This document shows positions 33,307 to 43,951 of a stretch of DNA of 64,000 nucleotides, piece by piece. The notes beneath the pieces were generated by a model, which saw only the letters and a program-made list of their open reading frames with translations, was not told where the DNA came from and did no database searches. The position numbers and the translations under genes were made by a program. Source of the DNA: Carya illinoinensis (Eukaryota; Streptophyta; Magnoliopsida; Fagales; Juglandaceae); NCBI RefSeq assembly GCF_018687715.1, contig NC_056762.1, forward strand, positions 33,406,864-33,470,863, read 5' to 3'. Within the stretch, counting starts at the first letter, position 1, and every line of letters starts with the position of its first letter.

Positions 33307-33900
33307 AATTTTTTTAATTTGAGATAATTTGGGGTTTGATAGAATAAGGCTTCAAATGGAGTTTTGTTTTGTAACAGGGGAGTGGGTTGCCGGTTAATAA
33401 GATAAGCGGTTGTGGAGAAGGCATGAGACCAATAAGATAGTGGTAGAGAGGCATCATGTAAAAGTGTGACGCTGGTTTCCACTAAGTGACGATGATGACG
33501 CTCAGACACTATTTTGTTAAGGTGAATGAGGAGTGGTGGTATAGTGGCTAATCCCATGTATAGAAAAATATTATTTAAGAGCAACAAATTCACCACCATT
33601 ATTCAAGTAAAGAATTGATTTTTTTTTTTTTTTTTTAAATTGGTTTTCAACAAGGTGTTTAAATTGAGGGGAGATGCTACGCACACCAAATTTAGTTGCC
33701 ATGAGATAAAACCAAAGGTATTTGATAAAGTGATCAACCAAAATAAAATAAAATCGTGAGCCATCAAGACCAACAGTGTTAGAGGGACCCCAAACATCGG
33801 TGTAAATTAGATCAAGTGGTGCATGACTTTGAAGACTAGTTGGACAAAATGGTTGTTTATGAGCTTTATTGATTGAACAAGAGGTACAAAGATGAGACAC
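33201..33900 (-). pseudogene. Copia B integrase remnant
   Basis: 33900-33571 reads CTSCSINKAHKQPF (HHCC zinc end), LDLIYTDVWGPSNTVG with the first catalytic Asp, and LNNGGEF where the second catalytic Asp (usually DNGGEF) has become Asn. A T16 tract at about 33618-33633 encodes poly-Lys and has probably shifted or expanded the sequence. 33599-33201 continues with HRHLVETSVTLLHDASLPLS and YWSHAFSTTAYLINR, then FGCLCFP-like and LFVGYS blocks. Confidence 0.85.
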
Positions 33901-34006
33901 TTGCTCTTTGTTTTTTATGGAAAGCGAAAAAGAATTAACAAGATGTTGAACAATGTGTTGAGACGGATGTCCAAGACGTTTGTGCCACCCATCGAGTGAT
34001 GTCTAT

Positions 34007-35300
34007 TCATACACATTTGTAACCATTTTTGGAGAGGAGACTAGTGAGTCTGGAAGTGTGTAAACACCATTTTTCCATGCATCTTTGAGTAGAACCACCC
34101 ACCTTAACAAGAAAAAATGAGGGGTGAAATTTAACAAAGACATTATTTTGGGTAGTGAAATGATGAACAAAAATAAGATTTTTGCGTATACTTGGAACAA
34201 AAAATGCATCATTTAAATGAAAAGTGTGGGTGGGTGAATGAAATACCAATGAACCAATGTGTGAGACACGCAAACCTGATCCATCACTAATGACAACCTC
34301 ATCGATTCCATCATATTCTGAATGGACTGATAAATTTGCGAGATCGCCAATGATATTGTGAGAAGCAGCCGAGTCAATAAGCCATTTAGTGTCTTTGGCT
34401 TGCAAGGTAGAAGCACAATCAACTGTTGCTTTAGAGAAATTCAACCGCGAGCAATACGTAGCAATATGGCCTAATTGATCACATATTTGAAATTTGGGTT
34501 GATACTTGGGTTGGCCAATGGATTTTTTGCTGTCCCATGGGCCTCCATTGTTGTGGGTTTGGGCCGAGGAACCATCAGATTTGGACTGGCCCCTTGTGCT
34601 TGACTTATTGAAGCCTCTGGAGCCATTACCTCCACCTGAAGAATTGGGAAAGGACCTACTATTTGAGAAATTGGTTGTAGCTATGAGTTGTTGCGTGGTG
34701 GCCTCAAGATGACGCAAATAGCTTTCATGACCCACAAGTAAATCATGAAGCTCCTCAAAGGACAGCAGGCGTTCCCATACACGAATGGGTGTGACAATTT
34801 CTCAGAAATCTGGTCCCAAACCATTTAGAATGTAAAGAGTAAGGTCATCCTCTGAAATAGAATGATCAATGAGTGCAATCTCATCTGCAAGGGCCTTGAC
34901 AGTGTGCATATATATTCTTGAATCAACCGATTTTCTTTCTTGATCAAGGTGAATTCCTACTTTAATTGCATGGCACGACTATGGGACTTGCTTGCATACA
35001 TGGTGTTTAGTTTGTGCCATGCATCTTGAGATGTTGTAGCAGCGGAGATGAATGGGGTTATGGTGGGTGTAGTGGAGGCTAGGATAGCACTGAGGATCAA
35101 TTTGTCCTACCGGACCTAGTGGGATTTTTGAAGGGGGGAAACAAATGAGGCATTTGGGGAGGGACATGGTTTGTCGCCAGTAACATAGTCGATGAAATTG
35201 TAGCCAATAAGTAAGGCTTCAAATTGTGCAAGCCATTGAGGAAAGGTTGAGGGAGTGAGTTTTTCATTGATTTGGGTTACAATGTTTAGGGCAATGAGTG
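34007..35300 (-). pseudogene. Copia B gag and protease remnant
   Basis: From about 35300 leftward: FPQWLAQFEALLIGYNF, SAATTSQDAWHKLNTMYASK, a stop, then KALADEIALIDHSISEDDL and LYILNGLG, the UBN2-type gag. 34735-34007 (242 codons) adds a Gly/Ser-rich part, a degraded zinc knuckle (QICDQLGHIATYC) and the protease KWLIDSAASHNI, where the usual DSGASHH has lost its Gly and a His. Several stops. Confidence 0.85.
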
Positions 35301-35380
35301 GAGCATCTGTGGTGCATTGCAGTTTTGTGATGGGTGGAGGGGAGTTGTCTGAGTTGGGGATCGAATTCTTGTTGGAGTGG

Positions 35381-35396
35381 GGCTCTCCTTATACCA
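35381..35396 (-). promoter_or_regulatory. Primer-binding site of copia B
   Basis: On the minus strand TGGTATAAGGAGAGCC adjoins the LTR end, a diverged initiator-tRNA-Met complement. Confidence 0.75.
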
Positions 35397-35683
35397 TGAT
35401 AGAGATTGAGTATGCACAGATTATTTGTTTTCAAGAAAACAATTTGACTCTATTTTTAAGCTTGCAACACTACTTGATACACGGATCAGTATAATATATA
35501 TACATGACTTGCAGAATCTATTCTAGGAAAGAAGACTCAAAATAAGGCTGTATTTTCTATCGGTTACAAGCTTAAAAATAGAGTCAAATTTCCTTGTTTA
35601 TTCTCTAGCTGTTACATGCTTGATTGTTGGCAGATTTGCTGCTCATGTGATCTTCAGCTTGATTTAAGGAATCATCCTTTATA
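35397..35683 (-). repeat. 5' LTR of copia B (right), empty MITE site
   Basis: Starts TGATAGAGATTGAG and ends CATCCTTTATA; pairs with 30784-31248. It keeps the site GAAGACTCAAAATAAGG without MITE. Confidence 0.92.
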
Positions 35684-36950
35684 CCGATCGTGGTACCGAT
35701 GGCTCTCGTACTGGTAATCATGCTCGCATAACTTGTTTTTGGTGCGATGGTCCAAATCATAAGGTTGAAGGTTGTTGTACCATGGATGAAGAGGCTGAAC
35801 AATAGAAGGCTTTTACAGCCTTTAAGGTGGGTGACACAGTTGATGAACCATGGTAACCGGACACTGGGGCTAATCATCATATGACTTCAAATACTAATGT
35901 TGAAGGTATTCACCCTTACTCTGGAACTGATTCAGATGTAGTTGGCAATGGAAATGGTCTATCCATTACTGGCATTGGTAATCTTAAAGTTCATGCTACT
36001 AATCTCAGATTAGATAATATGCATATTGTTCCTGAGATCACTAAAAATTTGCTTTCAGTTTCTCAGTTTACATAGGATAATCATTGTTATTTTTTATTTG
36101 ATCTATGGGCTTTGTTGTTAAGGATCTGAGAACGAGCAAGGTAATGTTTAAAGGATATATGGAGGATGGCTTGTACCCGCTCACTTCCACACATTTTCAG
36201 CACCCACCTATTGGTTTGACGGCAACTAAATTGTCTGGATGTATATGGCATGCTAGGCTGGGACATCCTCATTCTCGAACCCTTCAATCTTTACTGTCTT
36301 GGTTACCTTCTTTGAATAAAAAAGTTGGTTTTTTTTAGAGCTGTAGCTTGGAAAAATCTACCAAATTACCATTTTCTTCAAGAAATTCATATTCTTATAC
36401 TTTTTTTGCATACTCTTCATTGTGATGTTTGGGGTTCGACCCCTCGATATGATGGTTATCATTTTTATCTTGTCATTGTTGATGAATTTTCATGCTATGT
36501 TTGGTAGTTTTCGATAGCCCACAAATCGAATGTCATTACTATTTTTCCCACTTTCCTCAAATTCTTGGAAAATCAGTTTAACATCTAGCTTAAAATTATC
36601 CAAAGTGGTAGTGGAGGTGAATTTGTCAACCACAATTTAGATAGGTTTTTGCATCTTACGGGATTATTCATCAGCTTTCTTGTCCTGGAATGCCTAAACA
36701 AAACGATTTGACTAAACACTGTCACCATCATATTGGTTTGACATTGTTGGCTCATTCCTCCATTCCATCAAGTATTGGACATCAGCGTTTCACACTGCAA
36801 TGTTTCTCATAAAAAAACTACCCACTCTAGTTTTGTAGAATAAATCTCCTCATAAGCTAGTTTTTGGCACCCCTCCTCCCTACACTCATTTAAGAGTTTT
36901 CGGGTGTGCATGTTATCCATGTCTCACCCCCTTTGGACGTTCAAAGCTTG
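35684..36950 (+). pseudogene. Copia A protease and integrase remnant
   Basis: Begins with the zinc knuckle CFWCDGPNHKVEGC, then PDTGANHHMTSN (protease, with D-T-G intact) and ITKNLLSVSQFT, FVVKDLRTSKVMFKG, ARLGHPHSRTLQSLLS (GAG-pre-integrase), HCDVWGSTPRYDGYHFYLVI (first catalytic Asp), SGSGGEFVN (second Asp replaced by Ser) and later FGCACYPCLTPFG-like sequence near 36900. Stops at 35802, 35854, 36074 and others. Confidence 0.85.
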
Positions 36951-38066
36951 CATATAAATCAGTGCGATATGTGTTTCTAGGATACTCCTCTCACCATAAA
37001 AGGTATCGATGCTTGGCTACGGACACAGGTTGCATCTATATATCTCAGCATGTTACTTTTGATGAACTTACCTTTCCTTTTCTATGTTCACAGGCTACTT
37101 CCTTAGACACTTTGCAATTGTTCTGGGTTCGTGCCTTTCCTCGAGTGCTTCAATATGTTGCTTCCACATCTTTGCCTTCAACTCTAATGGTAGCAGCTCC
37201 CAGTGATGTTTCTAGCCCTTCCCTTTCTCTGCCTCCAATGGTTCCTATTAAGTCACCTCCAACATCAACTAAGCCCTCTCCCATTACTTTCCCAGGCACC
37301 ATTCGTACTCACCCTATGATTACAAGGACTCAAGATGGCACTAAACGTCCTACGGTCTACCTCTCCACACGTTATCATGTTCCTCCATGTTTTATAGTTG
37401 ATTTACAAGTTCATGCTCAAGAACCCAAAACTTACATCCAAGCTCTCAAAGACCCATGGTGGCAGCAAGCCATGCAAGATGAAATTAATGCCCTTCGTGC
37501 AAATACATGGACATTAGTTCCTAAACGTCCCAATATGAATTTAGTTGGGAGTAAGTGGGTTTTTAAAATTAAAACTCCCATCGACAGGTCTATTGAATTG
37601 TACAAGGCCCGCCTTGTTGCACGTGGTTTCACCCTACTCCACGGTTTCGACTATGAGGAGACGTTTAGCCCAATTGTCAAAACTAGTAATATTCGCCTCA
37701 TTCTTACTCTCACTTTGTCTCATTGTTGGTCTCTCAAGCAACTAGATGTTAGTAATGCATTTTTACACGGAAATCTTCAAGAATGAATTTATTTATCTCA
37801 GCCTCAAGGCTTTGTTGACCCTACTCACCCCAATCATGTGTGTAATCTTCACAAAGCCTTGTACGGCTTAAAACAATCCTCTTGAGCATAGTATATGAAG
37901 TTCAGTTCTTACATTCAAGATATGGGTTTTCAATGATGCCCTTATAATGCCTCGTTATTTCATCTCTGAAAGGGATCAGATGTTATTTTTCTATTAATTT
38001 ACATGGATGATATTGTGGTTACAAGTAGCTCTCAGCCTCTCATCAGCAAATCTATTTCTCATTTGT
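36951..38066 (+). pseudogene. Copia A reverse transcriptase, part 1
   Basis: Open at 36962-37786 (274 codons): VFLGYSSHHKRYRCL (integrase end), a Ser/Pro linker, HPMITRTQDGTKRP, then RT with WWQQAMQDEINALRANTWTL, GSKWVFKIKTP, ARLVARGF, YEETFSPIVKTSNIR and QLDVSNAFLHGNLQE. Further on, with stops, HKALYGLKQSS-like and LIYMDDIVVT (catalytic YMDD) at about 37990-38025. The gene is cut at 38066 by the LINE. Confidence 0.9.
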
Positions 38067-40960
38067 TTTAGAAGAGCCAATAGTCACACACATAGCGGCC
38101 CCATCCCAAGTTGATTAATATGCCCTCACTTATAGCATAGGAATACCGTAGTTACAAGCAAAAGATATGGGAGATTATAAATAAGCAAATAAAACCCTCA
38201 CAAATGCAAACCAACGACCTTAAAGTAAGTAAACAAACTAAACAAGCCTATAAAAACAGCAAGACTAACCAGGCCTATATAATAAAAAACCAATAACCTC
38301 TAAACAAGCCTAAAAAACCACAATCAAAGAACATAATAAAAAAGGATATCAAACCAACATAAAACCGATAAAAATTAATGTCTAATAGCTGACAAACCTG
38401 ACTTATCAATATGAATAATACCTTGTAATAATCTCGGCAACTCTTTGAATTCTTCATAAATAACATTACTGCCACTTTCGCCTAGCTGAGCTAAGAAATT
38501 TGCCACTTGGTTCCCCTCACAAAATTGATGAACAATCCGAACATTCATCCCTTGCATCTATTTAATACATTCATCCCAAAAAACCATAAATACCATAGAG
38601 TGCATTTACCTACTCGAAACCAGTCCACAACAATTTTAGAGTCACTCTCAATAATTACATTAAACTACGATAGCCTCTTGCATAGCCGAATTCCATCAAA
38701 CAAAGCCTTTAATTCTACTCTATTGTTAGAGATAACACCATAGTGACTCGTGAATGCTCCTTTGAAATTACCATTAGCATCCCTCAAAATACCACCACCC
38801 CCTGAAGAACCTAGATTATTGCGAGCATTCCCATCACAATTAATTTTAACTCATCCACAAGGTGGTTTAATCCACCCCACTAACATGCATTTCTGGACAG
38901 CAACGCTAGGTAGCTCCAAGTTAAGTTCATTCAACAGGTGAGTGTCTTGAGAAGTCAACTTTTTATGCACTATCAATTCTATTGCCAGAATTTTAAGCCA
39001 CATTTTCACCAACCTCCACACTTGCTCTATATTAGCTTTCAACCCCTCTATTCTAGCTTTGCATCTGCAGGTCCATAAACACCAAGTAATGATGCACAGA
39101 AGCGTACCAGTTAGATTACTAGATAAAGAAACCTTTTTAGCCAAAATCATCCATGCCAAGATTCTTGCCTTCTAAGTATCAAATAACAAACATGGCACAT
39201 TCAATAATCTACTTGCATGTTCCCATATCTGAGCTGCAATTTGACCCATGACTAAGACATGATCAATGGACTCCTTGGCTTATGGACTATAGCAATCATA
39301 TGCCAAAGCAAGCGATATAACCTTATTTTGCACTCTCTCATCCACCGCAAGGCTATTGAACCAAGCTCTCCAATTACATATAGATATTTTTTTGGCAAAA
39401 TCCTATTCTAGAACCAGTCATGCTACAGGCATTATATCCCGTTTTTGTCGAAAAACCTCGATCACAAGCAGAAGCTGTAGCGAAATTGCCATTGGAAGAT
39501 GGCTTCCATACACAAACATCCAAACCAACACACCCACTAATTCTAGTCTGGATAATTTCTTCCATGATCTCATCCTTCACAAGATCCTTCAAAATCTCAA
39601 TATTCCAGGCTTTATCCACCCAACAATCTTTAATACAAAGTTTTTTATTAGGAATATCAGTTATCCTAACTGAAAGCAGTCCTGACGCCAACCATCTATC
39701 ATACCAAAAGAATGAATTCCCACCCCTTAAGAGAACCTGGACACTCTCCATGACTTTCGGAACACTAGCCACAACAGATCTCCAAAAACGTGAATTAGAA
39801 GCCTTCATAATAGAAGACATAAGATGGCCATCTCTTAGATACTTGGATTTAAAAAAATTTAAAAAAAAAAATGCTCACAAGCCTTCAAACATCAGCAACC
39901 TATATGCAAATTTCACGTGGAGAGATTTTTGTACTTCTTGTAAATCTCTAACTCCCAAACCTCCCTCCTTAGTCAGCTTACATATTTTCGACCAAGCTCG
40001 ATAATGCAATTTCCTCTTTCCCTCCCCTTTACCTTAGAGAAAATTGGCCAGAATAGAATTTATCTGATCTATAATAACCTGCGGGACATTAATCACAGAG
40101 AGAATGTGAATAGGCATACTAGATAAAACATGCCGTAATAATATCAGCCGAGTACACTGGGTAAGCAAACTACATTTCCAGCCCACCACCTTTTTCCTGA
40201 TCTTTTCAACAAGTGGCTCAACAATAAGAGATAACAATATGCCAGAAACCAGGGGTGCACCCAAGTAAGTCACAAGGAATTTTCCTTCCTTAAAACCTGT
40301 ACTTCTTAACAAATCACATTTCTGAGACAAATTATTAAATTTAGAAGGAAATAAAGCTGATTTTTCCTTACTAATTTTCTGACCCTACCATCTTTCATAC
40401 TTCGCAAGAGTGTCAACAATTTCCTTCATAGACGTTTTCCCACCATTAGCAAAAATCAAAAGATCATCAGCATATAGTAAATGAGAGGTCAAAGGCACCC
40501 CCATTGGTTGAGTGAATTTTCGAATCCGACCTACTTCAAAATTTTTTCTAAGTAACCTTGTCAATACTTCTTCCATAATAATGAACAAGTAAGGTGATAA
40601 AGGGTCCCCTTGCCACAAACTCGAGCTGATTGGAAAAAATCTTTAAAAGTCTCATTCATCATCATAGAAAACCAAAGAGACTTAACACATTGACTTATCA
40701 AATTATAGAACCGATTAGAAAAGCCAAATGTATGTAAAACCTCCAAAAGGAAACCCTAATGTACTCTATCATACGCTTTGGCCATATCTATTTTCACCAT
40801 CAATTTACCACCCACAATTTCCTTATGCAAGGAGTGAACCATTCCTTGTGCGAGTGTTATATTTTTAAAAATGCTCCATCTCGGAACAAAGGCATATTGT
40901 TCATGCGAGACAACTTATGAATCACCCAAGTCAAGCGGTTCACAATGATTTTTCAAAAAA
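38067..40960 (-). mobile_element. 5'-truncated LINE (L1-type, RNase H-bearing) in copia A
   Basis: Flanked by the perfect 15-bp duplication CTATTTCTCATTTGT (38052-38066 and 40961-40975), which also rejoins the copia A RT frame (SKSISHL then SVAFNMKDL). The minus strand carries the end of LINE ORF2. The 5' end lies within RT, a normal outcome of incomplete target-primed reverse transcription. The 3' tail is short. Confidence 0.92.
38375..40920 (-). pseudogene. LINE ORF2 fragment: RT, zinc-binding region, RNase H
   Basis: Minus strand in order: VPRWSIFKNITLAQGMVHSL and VKIDMAKAYDRV (RT), QGDPLSPYLFIIMEE, HLLYADDLLIFANGG (catalytic YADD), then LGAPLVSG and connection region (40330-40034), FWRSVVASVPKVMESV (39820-39374), a zf-RVT-like part (WCLWTCRCKARIEGL) and RNase H: VKINCDGNARNN, GGGILRDANGNFKGAF, NNRVELKALFDGI and EGNQVANFLAQLG. 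Several stops and frame changes. The plus-strand frames at 39356-40004 are shadows. Confidence 0.88.
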
Positions 40961-40975
40961 CTATTTCTCATTTGT

Positions 40976-41660
40976 CTGTGGCTTTCAACATGAAAGATCT
41001 CAAGGAGTTACATTATTTTTTGGGTATTTACATTGTCTGTGATTCTTCTTCAATTACTCTCACACAAACTTGCTACCTATTATCTCTACTGCAACGATTC
41101 GGTTTGGATGGTTCCAAGCCAGTGGCAACCCCATTAGCTTCAGGAGTTCAACTGTCTGCTACTGATGGTAATATTTTACCTGATCCTACCTTGTATAGAC
41201 AACTTGTAGGCTTCCTCAATACCTCACCCTCACTCGATCGAACGTTGCATACGCTGTCAACTTCATGTGTCAGTTTATGCAAAATCCTAGGGACGCACAT
41301 ATGATTGCTGTCAAGAGCATTTTTTAGTATCTAAAGGGTACCCTCAGTTTTGGCCTTCATCTTACTCGTACTCCCCTCATTGCACTCAGCGATTTTTGTG
41401 ATTCCGATTGGGCTGGCTCTCAAGATATTCGTCACTCAACTACTGATTTTGCTGTCTACATGGATGATAACTTGTTGTCGTATGGGGCTAAGAAACAAGC
41501 TATCGTATCTCAATGTAAAACCGAAGCTAAATATTGTGCACTTGCCTTCACCACTACTGAGCTCATGTGGTTTATACATTTGCTCCACCACCAATCCTGC
41601 ATTGTGATACCAGTAGCACCATTAACATGGCCAAGAATCCCGTATTTCATCATTGCACCA
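40976..41660 (+). pseudogene. Copia A reverse transcriptase end and RNase H
   Basis: Open at 40945-41304: FNMKDLKELHYFLGI, FGLDGSKPVATPLASGVQL, DPTLYRQLVGFLN, then frame changes. RNase H follows with FCDSDWAGSQDIRHSTTDF and LSYGAKKQAIVSQCKTEAKY, then CDTSSTINMAKNPVFHHCTK-like sequence (in another frame) just before the miniature element. Confidence 0.85.
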
Positions 41661-41665
41661 AACAT

Positions 41666-42228
41666 TAAGGGTGTACAAAAAATGTGAAACCAGCCGTGAT
41701 CGACACAGATCAACTGCCAGAGGCTAGAACCGGCCGAAACCAGCAGGGAAACTATTTGTAGGCGGCAACATTTTAATTAAACTGATTGTCGTTAGTTTGG
41801 TCACGATTTGAGGTCAGCTCAAATGGCTAAACCGGCCAATGCAATAATACATGATTTTAAAAAAAATTAAGTTTAAGTGGAACAGCGTTGTTTTACTCCT
41901 ATATTTGTGTTTTAAATACAAATTAAACGACATCGTTTTATCCGTAAGGTATGGAGAAAATTAAGTAGAATGCCTCATTTCAATAATATGTCATCTTCTA
42001 CCTTCCCTTCTTCTTCCTCGTTTCACTACTTTGTTTCTCAACCTCTCTCTCTCTCCTCTGCAACTCTCTCTCTCTCTCTACTCTTCCAGACAACCATCGT
42101 CATTAAGGGTAACCAAGAACTGACCGTGAACCACCAAAGTCGATTCGACCGATTTTTTTCCTCCCTATTGACTGGTTACTATCGATTTTGCCCAAAAACT
42201 GCACCAAATGGGTCAGTTTTCACCCCTA
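41666..42228. mobile_element. hAT-type miniature element in copia A
   Basis: 563 bp starting TAAGGGTG and ending CACCCCTA, a hAT-like TIR. The 8-bp flanks CCAAACAT and TCAAATAT agree at 6 of 8 positions, as expected for an old duplication. It separates the copia sequence encoding HHCTKHI from EINVHFVREQVACK. The interior has a CT-rich patch (42040-42080), the phrase AAACGACATCGTTTTA and no transposase. Confidence 0.75.
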
Positions 42229-42404
42229 TCAAATATATTGAGATCAATGTGCATTTTGTTAGAGAGCAAGTTGCGTGCAAGGCTATCTGTCTTCAACATA
42301 CTTTTGGTCTTGATCAAGTCGAGGATGTGTTCACTAAACTCCTTGGCTCTCCTAAGTTTCTGCCAAATTGTCCCAAGCTCTTCGTCGGACCTATTCTCCC
42401 TTGA
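42229..42404 (+). pseudogene. Copia A pol C-terminus
   Basis: IEINVHFVREQVACK, QVEDVFTKLLGSPKF and a final LFVGPILP form the usual copia pol end (ADIFTKxL block). The polypurine tract GCTTGAGGGGAGCA follows (42405-42418). Confidence 0.85.
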
Positions 42405-42418
42405 GCTTGAGGGGAGCA

Positions 42419-42864
42419 TGACAAATCATATATGGAAAGAATAGAGCATCATATCTGGAAAGAAAATCTCATTGCCGTGACTTCCTCCATGACTTAATCA
42501 CCATGCTTTCCTTCATTCACCAATTATTATATAGTTGTATATTTCCATACTTATTCCTTTCCCTGTTTTGTAATTGTATAGCACTTATTCCTTTCCTTGT
42601 TTTGTTGTAGCTGGTAGTTGACCTCTATAAACATTTCTAAAAATGAATAAGTTTTGCTACATATAAGCACAGTCGTGCACTAATCTGTGTACGAATACTG
42701 ATTTATTCATACATAAAATTTAAATTAACACTGTTTTCAATAAAATTTACTTTTTGACCAATCACATCACATTGGTGCATAGATTAGTACACAATTGTGC
42801 TTGCAACTATATTTTTCCAAAATGAATACAAGGACCCCTATATGAGGTAAGTCATTCTTCTACA
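42419..42864 (+). repeat. 3' LTR of copia A, with MITE
   Basis: Starts TGACAAATC after the polypurine tract and ends TTCTACA. Matches the 5' LTR once the miniature element at 42650-42819 is removed. It also has an internal duplication of CTTATTCCTTTCC/CTTGTTTTG (about 42550-42605). Confidence 0.88.
42650..42819. mobile_element. Mutator-type MITE in copia A 3' LTR
   Basis: 170 bp flanked by the 9-bp duplication AAATGAATA (42641-42649 and 42820-42828). The long TIRs share AAGCACA..TGTGYACTAATCT and extend for about 35 bp. The 5' LTR at about 29850 has the uninterrupted site AAATGAATACAATGACC. Nine-base duplications with long TIRs point to a MULE-derived MITE. A hAT origin with 8 bp is less likely. 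Confidence 0.88.
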
Positions 42865-43343
42865 CATCGAAAATGATATAAACGTTTGAATGTCATCTCA
42901 CAACAAATCATTCGATCCTATCATGGTCTGGCCAAACATTTTACTCAATACGTTCAAACATATTTTACTGTTCAACCATCGAATTGTTTGTTTGAACGTT
43001 TTCTCATGCCTATTTGGTCCAACGGACTGGTATCTATCAACCACTCATGAGGGACGTATTTGAACATACTTGGCATTCGAACTTCAAGTTTGTACCATTT
43101 GAACATGATTCTAGGATGAGATTCAATTGTCCCAAAACAAATATTCCATTTGAACGCGATCGAACGGTTTTACTCTAGTTCGTCCCGAAAGATATTTTTT
43201 TAGACAAAATTGATACATTCATCTTAAAGTATCTTTTGAGGCTTTTTTATCTTGGGACAATTTTTTTTTCATCCTGAGAAATATTGTAGAAAAAAATCAC
43301 AATTTTTTGAAACAAAAATTGAAAATTCACTTCTATTTTAGTG
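42865..43343. repeat. Right subterminal region of CACTA
   Basis: Many GTTTGAACG, GTTCAAAC, CATTCGAAC and CCATTTGAACG variants, then CTTGGGACAATTTTTTTTTC and TTTTAGTG at the end. This mirrors the left end, which has TTTTTGGGAC near its terminus. Confidence 0.65.
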
Positions 43344-43407
43344 AGTCGGCAATGTGAATTTGTGAACTATGAAGTCATATCGGAAAAGACGGCGTATATA
43401 GGACACG

Positions 43408-43575
43408 AGTAATGTTATACTTCATATTATCATCATATTTTCATCCCACTATATAAGATGTGATATTTTTATCATCATTGAATGATCTTTATTATCCAAT
43501 AAAATATTATTCAATAATGATAAATGTGCAATATCTTATATAGTAGGATGAGAGTGGGATGCTAGTGTAATGTAT
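43408..43575. mobile_element. Fold-back MITE
   Basis: The left half (TCATCCCACTATATAAGATG, TTATCATCATTGAATGATC, TTATCCAATAAAATATTATT) is repeated inverted in the right half (ATAAGATATTGCAC complement, CTATATAGTAGGATGA), giving an almost complete hairpin with arms of about 75 bp. Outer ends AATGTTATACTTC and, inverted, CTATACATTACAC. No coding capacity. Confidence 0.85.
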
Positions 43576-43951
43576 AGAATTTTCCATAGGACATGGTGAC
43601 ACATCTTACATAGTTGGCTTCATCTCTCTTAAAACTCGTATAATTATTTTGGAAATCTCATTTCTATTGCTAGGATCTTGTCCAATATTAAATCTAATGC
43701 AATACAATTGAAAGGTTTATAAAGGAGGAAATCCATGTTCATATAATGATAATATGAATCTATTTTTGATCTTATAGTACTACGAAAACACGAAGCCATG
43801 ATCCTGGGTTGGCGAGCTCTCCACAACCACCAATTCAATCTCTTAAACCACCTTAAGTTTGACCATCAATTGGCTGAACTTTTTTCCTTGGATCCAATCA
43901 CAAACTACCTACTCAATGATCTTTGTTTTTATTAGAAAATACTAAAAGAGT
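43576..43951. other. Short single-copy-like segment, no recognised gene
   Basis: A plus-strand open stretch at about 43793-43935 (LGWRALHNHQFNLLNHLKF then a stop after LLNDLCFY) reads protein-like but is only about 47 codons, lacks a start context and matches no family I know. Confidence 0.25.

Larger units (their letters stand above)
30784..35683 (-). mobile_element. Ty1/copia element (copia B) nested in copia A
   Basis: LTRs at 30784-31248 and 35397-35683 bracket a minus-strand copia gag-pol. The flanking sequences CCAAT (30779-30783) and CCGAT (35684-35688) are a 4/5 target duplication, and deleting the element restores the gag frame of copia A. The termini are TGATAGAG and CCTTTATA. A primer-binding site lies next to the right LTR and a purine tract (GCGGAGGAG on the minus strand) next to the left LTR, as expected for this orientation. 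One LTR carries a MITE absent from the other. Confidence 0.92.
29679..42864 (+). mobile_element. Ty1/copia element (copia A) inserted in the CACTA element
   Basis: LTRs at 29679-29896 and 42419-42864 (the latter with a MITE) frame a copia gag-pol pseudogene on the plus strand. Flanks CATCA (29674-29678) and CATCG (42865-42869) are a probable 5-bp target duplication, and GTTCGAAC-type CACTA motifs lie on both sides. Three large insertions split it: copia B (30784-35683) after gag, a LINE fragment (38067-40960) in RT, and a hAT-type miniature element (41666-42228) near the RNase H end. With these removed it is about 4.9 kb, normal for copia. Confidence 0.85.
21245..43343 (+). mobile_element. 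CACTA (En/Spm)-like DNA transposon with nested elements, about 22 kb
   Basis: The left end reads CACTACAACAAAAATTCC, the classic CACTA terminus. The right end reads TTCTATTTTAGTG, i.e. CACTA when inverted. Both subterminal regions are dense in GTTCGAAC/GTTTGAACG-type motifs in both orientations (21360-21800, 22830-22970, 29550-29670, 42890-43170), as expected for transposase-binding repeats. Inside are a tnp2/DUF4216 remnant and PttA-like exons. About 13 kb of its length is copia A and that element's own insertions. The 3-bp flanks differ (AAT and AGT), so the right border, or the idea of a single element, is less certain than the left. Similar motif clusters near 25570-25770, with a CTAGTAGCG phrase, may mark a second CACTA end inside. 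Confidence 0.68.

Noticed and set aside
39356..40004. Plus-strand frames of up to 194 codons
   Set aside because: Antisense shadows of the LINE ORF2 fragment, whose minus frames carry clear RT and RNase H motifs.
21242..43346. A 3-bp target duplication for the CACTA element
   Set aside because: Flanks read AAT and AGT, not identical; I therefore do not claim a duplication and keep the right border tentative.
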